A stretch of DNA of 64,000 nucleotides from Microlunatus phosphovorus NM-1 (GTDB lineage Bacteria > Actinomycetota > Actinomycetes > Propionibacteriales > Propionibacteriaceae): assembly GCF_000270245.1 (NCBI RefSeq), contig NC_015635.1, positions 3,658,001 to 3,722,000 on the forward strand. Reading direction: 5' to 3'. Below are positions 57,625-64,000 of this stretch, piece by piece; within the stretch, counting starts at the first letter, position 1, and every line of letters starts with the position of its first letter. The notes under the pieces were generated by a model. The model searched no databases. It was given only the letters and a program-made list of their open reading frames with translations, and was not told the origin of the DNA. The position numbers were made by a program, and so were the translations under genes.

Positions 57625-58584
57625 TCAGGAGCGACGGCTGTTGGCGACGGCGAGGACGAGCTGTTCCAGGGCGAACTCGGCATCATCCGCCGCACCCTTC
57701 ACCGCGGCGTCGGCGGTCGCCACCGCTTGCAGTGCTCGCGCGAGTCCGCGCTGATCCCAGCCGCGGGCCTGGGACCGCATGGACTTCAGTTTCCACGGCG
57801 GCACGCCGACCTCGCGCGCCAGGTCACCTTCGCGCATCCCGGAGGGGGCCCCGATCAGCTTGCCCAGACCACGTACGCCGGAGGCAAATGCGCTGGTCAC
57901 CAGCACCGGCGCGACCCCGGTGGAGAGTGCCCATCGCAGCTGTTCCATCGCCACCCCTGTCCGGCCGGACAGAGTCGCATCGGCCACGGCGAAGCTGGTC
58001 ACCTCTGCGCGGCCACCGAAGTAGCGGCGGACCTGAGCCGCCGTGATCGCACCGTGCTCGCTGTCGGCGAGCAGTTGGGAGACCGCGGCCGCCAGCGCCC
58101 GCAAGTCGTGACCGACAGCCTCGACCAGCAGTTGCGGCGACTCCGGATCGGCGGAACCACCGAGCTGGCGGATCTCGCGGCTGACGAACTGTGGCAACTC
58201 CCAGGTCTTGATCGCCGGACAATCGACCAGCTCGGGTCTGATGGCTTTGATCGCATCGACCAGCTTCTTGTTCCGGGCCGCACCCGAGTGCACCAGGATC
58301 AGTCCGAGGTCGGCGTCGACAGCCTTCGCCAACCCAGAGACCTGCGCCACGAGATCGCCGGGCAGCTCGGCGAGATCGTCCAACACGACCGCGCGCTTGG
58401 CCGAGAACAATGACGGGCCGGTCAGCTCGGCCAGCCGGCCGGCATCGAGCTGCAGTCCGGAGGCTCGGTCGATCTCGACCTCGGGACACTCCTCGCGTGC
58501 CCGATCGAGGACCGCGGAGACGGCCCGCTCGGCCAGCAGCCGCTCAGGACCGAGCACGAGCGTCACGGCCCCGTACGGGGACAT
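57625..58584 (-). CDS. holA: DNA polymerase III subunit delta
   Basis: 319 aa from ATG 58584. Clamp-loader delta fold: VTLVLGPERLLAERAVSAVL, FSAKRAVVLDDLAEL, DLGLILVHSGAARNKKLVDAIK, VDCPAIKTWELPQFV and, at the C-terminus, GLGKLIGAPSGMREGDLAREVGVPPWKLKSM. It opens the beta clamp. In-frame GTG 58611 is an alternative start. It belongs to the comEC-holA-rpsT neighbourhood typical of actinobacteria, here separated from comEC by accessory genes. Confidence 0.93.
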   Translation of the reverse strand: MSPYGAVTLVLGPERLLAERAVSAVLDRAREECPEVEIDRASGLQLDAGRLAELTGPSLFSAKRAVVLDDLAELPGDLVAQVSGLAKAVDADLGLILVHSGAARNKKLVDAIKAIRPELVDCPAIKTWELPQFVSREIRQLGGSADPESPQLLVEAVGHDLRALAAAVSQLLADSEHGAITAAQVRRYFGGRAEVTSFAVADATLSGRTGVAMEQLRWALSTGVAPVLVTSAFASGVRGLGKLIGAPSGMREGDLAREVGVPPWKLKSMRSQARGWDQRGLARALQAVATADAAVKGAADDAEFALEQLVLAVANSRRS

Positions 58585-58733
58585 CGGCGCAGAACTGCGT
58601 TTCGGGCTCACCACACGCTCAGCATGCCAGTCGGTCACGACACTCGCAGATTGCCCGTGACCTACGGCGATTCCGGGGGTCGCGTTGGTATACATGCCCC
58701 AAGTTCCAACACCGAAGGGACAGGCATCCCGTC

Positions 58734-59855
58734 ATGACCACCGACGCTCCCGTGGAGCAGCCGTTCACCGGTCAGACCCGCGAGTTGAACCGTCTCATCC
58801 GGGTGCAGCCTGGCACCGTGCTAGTCGTGTTCCCTCCCGGGGAGCGCCCGAAGGTGCGCCACCCGGGCGAGACGGTGCTGCCTACCTGGAATCCTTTCCA
58901 GTACGCATCTCTTGCCCTGCCGGTGACGACTGGTGTCGTGCCGCTGACTATGACGATCAACGAGCTCACCACACTGGACCATCACACGATCGATCAGGTG
59001 ACGCTGAAGATCATGGTGCAGCTGGCCGACGTCGAGGAGTTCGCGGCGGTGGCCGATCTTGCGGCGGAGTTCGGCGACACCTTCGGCACCTATCTGCTGC
59101 AGCAACTGCAATCCAAGATCGAGAGCAGCGTACGAGGCGCCTTCCGGATGAACCGGCTGGCCGATCTCCGCCGACACACCGTTGCCGCGGTGCTGGAGGA
59201 TCGCTGGATCCCGGTGTCCTTCGCGAACGGCACCTTGATTCGCCGCGGGTTGACCGTCATCGACGTCGCCTGGCCCGAGACTGCCGAGACCACCGCCCCG
59301 ACCCGTACGGAGCCGCGCCCGGACAGCAGCCGATCCACCGCGAGTCCACGTAGCAGTCTTCCGGCTCAGCCCCGGTCGGCCGCGTCCAGCGCCGACCCCG
59401 TGTCCGAACAGCTCGAGCTGTCGCTTGACGCGCGGTTGCGCCGAGTCTGGCGGTCCGGCTCGATGGCGCCGCTGATCGGCATCTCCGGGGCCACCGTCGG
59501 CGCCGAGGCGACCGTCGTGGCGGTCTGCAACAGACCGCCTGCCGAGCACGAGCTGGTCCGACTGCGCGGTGCATTCACCGAGCTGTACGGCGAACGTTCC
59601 ACCTGTCTGGTGGTCAGCGACGCACGAGACTACGAGAATCTCATCGCCAGTTGGTTGGAACAGGTCGACGACGACAACGTGGTGCTCCGCAACGTCGAGT
59701 CGCTCCGCGACGGGGACCTGCTGCGGATCACGCTCGACCGGCCGCTGGCCAGCCCCGAGCAGGCGCACCCGGGCCGGCCGAGCCAGACCGGGTCCGAGGT
59801 CGAGGCGTTGCGGCGACTGCTCCCCCATCGGCACCTCGAGCTCATCAGCGACTGA
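58734..59855 (+). CDS. SPFH/band-7-like soluble protein of unknown role
   Basis: 373 aa, no membrane helix. The N-terminal half (VQPGTVLVVFPPGERPKVRHPGETVLPTW, then VDVEEFAAVADLAAEFGDTFGTYLLQQLQSKIESSVRGAFR and VAWPE) resembles an SPFH domain: strands, then a helix with charged periodic pattern. A Ser/Pro/Thr linker (about 190-225) leads to a second domain (TVGAEATVVAVCNRPPAEHELVRLRGAF). ATG 58734. The next gene starts 12 bases later and encodes a membrane protein, so they probably work together at the membrane. Confidence 0.6.
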   Translation: MTTDAPVEQPFTGQTRELNRLIRVQPGTVLVVFPPGERPKVRHPGETVLPTWNPFQYASLALPVTTGVVPLTMTINELTTLDHHTIDQVTLKIMVQLADVEEFAAVADLAAEFGDTFGTYLLQQLQSKIESSVRGAFRMNRLADLRRHTVAAVLEDRWIPVSFANGTLIRRGLTVIDVAWPETAETTAPTRTEPRPDSSRSTASPRSSLPAQPRSAASSADPVSEQLELSLDARLRRVWRSGSMAPLIGISGATVGAEATVVAVCNRPPAEHELVRLRGAFTELYGERSTCLVVSDARDYENLIASWLEQVDDDNVVLRNVESLRDGDLLRITLDRPLASPEQAHPGRPSQTGSEVEALRRLLPHRHLELISD

Positions 59856-59866
59856 GGACACCGGCG

Positions 59867-61324
59867 ATGAGCAGCACACTCAGCTTCGACGCCCACGACC
59901 TGCCGGATATCGACTACACCGGCCGGACGCCCGACAATCGGAAGCACAGCGATCCCCGCGGCGCCCTGCGCTGGGCCTATCTGCCGATGGTCATCACCTT
60001 GTCGGTGAACGCGATCTTCTTCGTCGCCTGGTGGGTGCCGGAGTTCGCTCGCTTCCCCGGCCACGAGTGGCTCTACAACCAGCTCACCCCACTGGCCTCG
60101 GCATCGCTCACCAGCCAAGGGCAGCCCGTCTCGGCCGTGCAGGCCACCCGAGGGTCCGTGATCGCGACCTTCCTGCTGGTGGCCTCACTGCCGCTGCCGG
60201 CACTTTTCCGGGCGCGCTCCTGGCAGCTGCGGCTCGCCGTGCCCGCCCTGCTGGGCTATGTCGGCGCCATGGGTCTGCTGATCAACTTCCTCAGCCTGCT
60301 GGCGCGGCGCCAGCTGCCAGCGACCTTCATCGGCCTGCTGCTGATCGCGGCCTGGGTCACCGCCATCGGGATCACCATCCGCCGGTTGTTCTGGGTGAAC
60401 ACCGACGACCTGCCTCGCCGGCCGACGAAGGTGCTGTGGATCGTGGTGCTCGTCGCGCTGCTGCATCCGCTGGCGATCGCGATCGGTCGGCGGGTCTTCG
60501 CGCCTGAGTTGCGTACCGCCGTCTCCGAACTGCAGACCAGCGGCCAGGACGCGCTGCTGAACGCGGCTTTGATCGCTCCGGCGACGATCCCGATCTATCT
60601 CAGCGGCGTCGCGGTCGTGCTGGTCGCCTGGGCCTGGTACATGATGGTGCCGCCGTGGCAACCGATCCGCACACCGTGGAAGCGTCCGTCATCCAGCTCG
60701 GAGTCACCGGGTGTGCTCGGGCCACGACTGGTGCTCCTCGCGGTCAGCGTGGTGTTCCTGGCGCTCACCGGAGCGACTGCCTCGTACGCCGGTCAGGCCC
60801 GCGCGCAGCAGATCGAGGTCGGCAGCCCGGCAGCCGATCTCGCCCTGACCTGCGCGTCGTGGGAGCAGCAGCTCAGCAACAAGCCGACGCAGACGGTCGC
60901 CTTCTCGGGCACCAGCTGCAACACCGTGACCGCATTCAGCGGATTCGCCCAGGTCGGCCAGCACACACTGAAGCAGAAGCTCTCCCCGCTGCGCGCCGAG
61001 ACCCCCGATGAGGCGGCCATCTCCGGGCGGGTGGTCGGCGCGCAGTACGGCGCGGTCGTGGTCGTCGCCAGCACTGACGGCAAGGGCTTCCAAGCCGGAC
61101 CTGACCAACTCCAAGGCATCCGGATCGCCGACGGACAGCGCCTGTGGACCTTCCGCTGCGACGACGACGGCGGTCTGCGCCTGCGGTTCGCCGAGGCTGA
61201 CGGTGGCGACGACCCAGCAACGGGACGAGTCACCGACCTGGCCGAACCGCCATCGGTCGTCGCGGCCTGCAGTAACGGCACCGTGAGCCTCGATCCCCAG
61301 ACAGGCAAGGAACTCACGCGCTAG
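59867..61324 (+). CDS. membrane protein with PQQ/beta-propeller-like C-terminal segment
   Basis: 485 aa. About seven helices (from residue 38 to about 305), then an extracytoplasmic region of about 180 residues with GIRIADGQRLWTFRCDDDGG and GTVSLDPQTGKELTR, the form of beta-propeller blades of the PQQ_2 type; too few blades are present for a full propeller. Four Cys residues lie in this region (CASW, SCNTV, FRCDD, AACSNG). No family assigned. It is coupled to the SPFH-like gene. Confidence 0.65.
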   Translation: MSSTLSFDAHDLPDIDYTGRTPDNRKHSDPRGALRWAYLPMVITLSVNAIFFVAWWVPEFARFPGHEWLYNQLTPLASASLTSQGQPVSAVQATRGSVIATFLLVASLPLPALFRARSWQLRLAVPALLGYVGAMGLLINFLSLLARRQLPATFIGLLLIAAWVTAIGITIRRLFWVNTDDLPRRPTKVLWIVVLVALLHPLAIAIGRRVFAPELRTAVSELQTSGQDALLNAALIAPATIPIYLSGVAVVLVAWAWYMMVPPWQPIRTPWKRPSSSSESPGVLGPRLVLLAVSVVFLALTGATASYAGQARAQQIEVGSPAADLALTCASWEQQLSNKPTQTVAFSGTSCNTVTAFSGFAQVGQHTLKQKLSPLRAETPDEAAISGRVVGAQYGAVVVVASTDGKGFQAGPDQLQGIRIADGQRLWTFRCDDDGGLRLRFAEADGGDDPATGRVTDLAEPPSVVAACSNGTVSLDPQTGKELTR

Positions 61325-61371
61325 TGGTTCTCGCCTCGTCAGAGGGTGGGGTCTATGTCACACGCAGCGAA

Positions 61372-61397
61372 GTTTGCGTGTCGTCCAGACGGGGTAC
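61372..61397 (+). promoter_or_regulatory. SigB-type promoter before the CsbD gene
   Basis: GTTT (61372-61375), 16 bases and GGGTAC (61392-61397) match the actinobacterial SigB/general-stress consensus GTTT-N14-16-GGGTAT. It ends 58 bases before the CsbD start. Confidence 0.6.
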
Positions 61398-61455
61398 GAC
61401 CTCCAGCGAATACCGGGGAATCGTTCTCCGGAGCCACCAACAGAGGGAGGACCCG

Positions 61456-61668
61456 ATGGGATTCGGTGACAAGGTTCGCAACAAGGCCGAGGACATCGCC
61501 GGTCAGGCGAAGGAGAAGGTCGGCGATGCCACCGACAACGAGCGGCTGCAGGCCGAGGGCCAGCGTGAGCAGGCGGCTGCCCAAGCCAAGCAGGCCGGAG
61601 AGCACATCAAGGACGCCGCTCAGGACGCCGGCGACGCCCTGAGGCGGGACGACGACGCGGCTCGCTGA
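61456..61668 (+). CDS. CsbD-family stress protein
   Basis: 70 aa, highly charged: GFGDKVRNKAEDIAGQAKEKVGDATDNERLQAEGQREQAAAQAKQAG in parts is the CsbD signature (KxEDxxGxAKExxGxATxxxxLxxEG). Such proteins are strongly induced in general stress in many bacteria, usually under sigma B; the biochemical role is not known. ATG 61456 has GGGAGGA upstream. Its promoter fits the stress sigma type. Confidence 0.88.
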   Translation: MGFGDKVRNKAEDIAGQAKEKVGDATDNERLQAEGQREQAAAQAKQAGEHIKDAAQDAGDALRRDDDAAR

Positions 61669-61719
61669 CTCGATTCGAGTGCGGTGCTGCCGGGCGTACC
61701 TTTGGCCGGCGGCACCGCT

Positions 61720-62715
61720 TCAGCGGCGTTCCAGCAAGTCCAGCATCGACAGGGACCAGCGATGGACCTGGTCGAGTCGCGCCGCGAAGGCCGGGTTGAC
61801 CTGCGCAGTGCCGGTGTACCAGAGATCGAAGGCCACCTGCCTGATGGCGATGAACTCGTCCAGATCGGCGACGTCGATGTCCCGCCGCGAGCGATAGCCG
61901 CCCAGGAGGGCATCTCGGTACGCCGGATAGTCGGGACGCTCTCGCAACTCCCAGAGAGCCACCGCGAGCTCGTACGGGCGTGGCCCGATTCCGCAGTCAT
62001 CGAAATCGATCAGCTTGACCTGACGCCGAGCGAACAGGGCGTTGCCAAGGTGCAGGTCGGCATGAATCAGCCCGACGTCACCAGCTTGCTCCAACAGGGT
62101 CGAGGCCCGACGCCCCACGCCTTCGAACCGGACCCGGACCTCGGCCGGGAGCAGTTCCCAACAGCGTCCGGCCGTGATGTTGCCGTACACCATGACCGAT
62201 CCGAAGAAGGTCTCCTGATCCCATCGCATCCGGATGAACTCTGCCGGCAACGTCCACGCATCAGCCTGCTCATGCAACTGGGCCATGGCCTCGCCGAGAC
62301 GGCGCAGATGCACCGGACGCGGGGACGACTCGTGGATGCGGCCGTCCATCCAGCGGAGCACGGAGCAGGTCCGGGTCGCTCCGTCCGCGGATGCCTCGAC
62401 GGTCGCTGAGCCGTCGAGTGCGTCGAGCGGTTGAGGGACGGCAAGCTCAGTGTCGGCCCGGATCGCACGAAGCCAGGCCAGCTCGGAGCGAATAGCTGCA
62501 GCGGAATCGACACCCCGGCCATGTCGCTGCGGCCGGTGGACCCGGATGAGATGGCGACCTGCCGCGCTGTCGTGGCGATAGGTGGTGTTCTCGCCGTGCG
62601 ACACGAACTCGAGCCGCCCAGCCGGCAACGGATACTGCTCGATCGCAGCCACAGCTACGCGGCGCAACTGCGCCAGCTGGGCTCGGCGAGTCATCATCCG
62701 ATCAGGTTGTCGCAT
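61720..62715 (-). CDS. APH-family phosphotransferase
   Basis: 331 aa. Kinase-like fold: FVSHGENTTYRHDSAAGRHLIRVHRP (nucleotide loop), catalytic VGLIHADLHLGNALF (HxDxxxxN) and metal-binding KLIDFDDCGIGPRPYELA. The subgroup resembles homoserine- or choline-kinase-like Ser/Thr enzymes of the APH superfamily rather than classical aminoglycoside kinases, so resistance should not be assumed. ATG 62715 is used; TTG 62733 and ATG 62697 are possible. It lies 32 bases after comEC. Confidence 0.85.
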   Translation of the reverse strand: MRQPDRMMTRRAQLAQLRRVAVAAIEQYPLPAGRLEFVSHGENTTYRHDSAAGRHLIRVHRPQRHGRGVDSAAAIRSELAWLRAIRADTELAVPQPLDALDGSATVEASADGATRTCSVLRWMDGRIHESSPRPVHLRRLGEAMAQLHEQADAWTLPAEFIRMRWDQETFFGSVMVYGNITAGRCWELLPAEVRVRFEGVGRRASTLLEQAGDVGLIHADLHLGNALFARRQVKLIDFDDCGIGPRPYELAVALWELRERPDYPAYRDALLGGYRSRRDIDVADLDEFIAIRQVAFDLWYTGTAQVNPAFAARLDQVHRWSLSMLDLLERR

Positions 62716-62747
62716 CAGAGTTGATCGTGACAACAGCTTTACGTGGA

Positions 62748-64000
62748 CTATCTGGCGTTGATCGTGGTGACCGCGCCGAGCTGGCCGTCACGCTCGGTGA
62801 TCGCGACGCTGCCTTGCTGGTCGGTGCGCAGCACGCTCATCCCCAGGCCGGTGGCCAGCCGCACCGTGCTCGGCGCCGGATGCCCGTACAAGTTGTCCTT
62901 CCCGGCACTGGCGATCGCCACTCTCGCACCGGTCGCGGCGAAGAACCTCGGATCCTGCCGACTCGAGCCGTGATGTGGCAGCTTCAACACGTCCGCGTGC
63001 AGATCGACACCGGTCGCCAGGATCCGCGCCTGCCCGGCCGGTTCCACATCCCCGGTCAACAACACCGTCAGTCCAGCGACGCCGACTCGCAGCACCAGAC
63101 TCGCATCGTTCTCCGCGCCGGACTCCGCCGACTCCCCGACCTCGGCAGTCTCCCCCGACACCGCGCCCACTGGTCCCAGCACCTGCCACCAGACCTCGCC
63201 CGCTCTGCCGGTCTCCCCCAATGCCGGCGACCGGAGCGCAACGCCCGCCGCCAGGGTCAGCTCACGAACCTCCGCAGCCTCCGCAACCGGAGACGCATGA
63301 GGGCTCACCCACACCTGACCCACCGGCACCCGACCCACCACCCCCGACAGCCCGCCGACATGGTCGGCATGGAAGTGGGTCAACACCACCACCGGAACCG
63401 AACGGATCCGCAGCTCAGCCAGACAGCGTCGGATCACAGCCGGGTCCGGCCCGACATCCACCACCACCGCCTGCCGCGGGCCGGCCCGCAGGAACAGACC
63501 GTCGCCCTGCCCCACATCGCAGGCAACGATCCGCCAGTCCCGCGGCGGCCAGCCCGGTCGTACCGGGCCGGTCAGCATCGATGCCACCAGCAGCACCGAG
63601 GCGCCGACCGCCAGCCAGCGATGCTGGGCCAGCAGCCGTACCGACATGCCCAGCACGATCGCCGCCAGCGCGAGAACTCCCAGCGCGATCGGGGTCGCTG
63701 GCCACTTCCAAGCGGCCCCCGGCAACGCCGCACCCGCGTGGGCGACCCAGATGATCAGCTGGGCACACCACGAGGCACCCCATCCCGCGATCCCGGCCAG
63801 CCAGGGACTCACCAGCGACAGCCCTGCCGCGGCGAACCCCAGCACCGTTGCCGGACCGACGAACGGTCCGGCCAGCGCGTTCGCCAGCAGGCCGGACACA
63901 CTCACCGCACCCGAGATGGCTGCCACCACCGGCAACGTGGCCAAATGCGCCGCCAACGGCACCGCGATCGCCTCCGCCAATGGCCGCGGACACCAGGTCG
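62748..64000 (-). CDS. comEC: ComEC/Rec2 competence channel, C-terminal part (cut by right edge)
   Basis: 417 codons visible. The N-terminal part shown is the end of the Competence domain: several helices beginning PLAEAIAVPLAAHLATLP. Then comes the ComEC metallo-beta-lactamase domain with VTHFHADHVGG-type LTHFHADHVGG, VLLTGDVEPAGQ and KLPHHGSSRQ. The full protein forms the channel for single-stranded DNA entry. The frame stays open to the window edge, so the start and the DUF4131/OB part are outside. Confidence 0.93.
   Translation of the reverse strand, partial: TWCPRPLAEAIAVPLAAHLATLPVVAAISGAVSVSGLLANALAGPFVGPATVLGFAAAGLSLVSPWLAGIAGWGASWCAQLIIWVAHAGAALPGAAWKWPATPIALGVLALAAIVLGMSVRLLAQHRWLAVGASVLLVASMLTGPVRPGWPPRDWRIVACDVGQGDGLFLRAGPRQAVVVDVGPDPAVIRRCLAELRIRSVPVVVLTHFHADHVGGLSGVVGRVPVGQVWVSPHASPVAEAAEVRELTLAAGVALRSPALGETGRAGEVWWQVLGPVGAVSGETAEVGESAESGAENDASLVLRVGVAGLTVLLTGDVEPAGQARILATGVDLHADVLKLPHHGSSRQDPRFFAATGARVAIASAGKDNLYGHPAPSTVRLATGLGMSVLRTDQQGSVAITERDGQLGAVTTINAR

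Noticed and set aside
61720-62715. Aminoglycoside resistance gene
   Set aside because: The APH fold is present but the subgroup looks like small-molecule kinases of metabolism; no resistance context.

Overview
The window is high-GC DNA with dense, mostly overlapping genes. It reads as a chromosomal segment of an actinomycete, probably a Propionibacteriales-type bacterium (inference from content, not proven). The evidence is the actinobacterial families (DUF3097, DUF5709, SARP, PadR), a leucine leader peptide before leuA, a CIRCE element at hrcA, and many TANNNT boxes 6-8 bases before a start codon (leaderless mRNAs).

The backbone is a conserved housekeeping block read mainly on the minus strand, from right to left: comEC (cut by the right edge), holA, rpsT (plus strand), lepA, hemW, hrcA-dnaJ-rsmE, phoH-ybeY-CNNM/CBS-(cytidine-deaminase-like)-era, and leuA (cut by the left edge). 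Accessory genes are inserted between these steps.

1-9.1 kb: leuA with a leader-peptide attenuator; a citrate-type two-component system (CitA/CitB-like) beside a CitMHS transporter; a double-GNAT acetyltransferase; cardiolipin synthase coupled to a DUF2252 protein. 9.3-13.8 kb: the phoH-era operon. 13.8-20.7 kb: an AlkX/YcaQ-like glycosylase candidate, a siderophore-binding-protein gene without a 5' end, a proline iminopeptidase, DUF5709, a queuosine-salvage pair (yhhQ and tgt, overlapping tail to tail), a PIN/RHH toxin-antitoxin pair and a Uma2 nuclease. 20.8-24.8 kb: rsmE-dnaJ-hrcA with CIRCE, and a divergent metallo-beta-lactamase-fold gene. 24.9-32.7 kb: LacI regulator, DUF3097, a frameshifted M23 peptidase, a VOC protein, a NarL-type two-component system, a multicopper oxidase and a small alarmone synthetase. 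32.8-37.4 kb: CotH, a terpenoid-cyclase-fold protein, and a PadR-MFS operon with a palindromic operator.

37.4-40.2 kb is a repeat-rich island. Two tandem arrays of a 52-base repeat, inverted relative to each other, flank a P-loop kinase-like gene and a DUF222/HNH (13E12-type) gene. A copy of the 3' end of the HNH gene forms the end of the MFS gene. A third, shorter copy of the 52-base repeat follows era. At all three loci the repeat lies in the same orientation just after a stop codon.

41.4-47.2 kb: an oxidoreductase, a POT transporter whose start is out of frame by one G, and a three-gene membrane module encoding a collagen-like (Gly-X-Y) protein; this module is the most novel-looking gene set here. 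47.2-51.1 kb: a methyltransferase with SARP-type direct repeats in its promoter, next to a large SARP/NB-ARC regulator. 53-64 kb: an NCS1 permease with a cysteine-rich tail, an acyltransferase, a hydrolase, an SPFH-like/membrane-protein pair, a CsbD stress protein behind a SigB-like promoter, an APH-type phosphotransferase and comEC. No rRNA, tRNA, CRISPR array, prophage or insertion sequence was seen.
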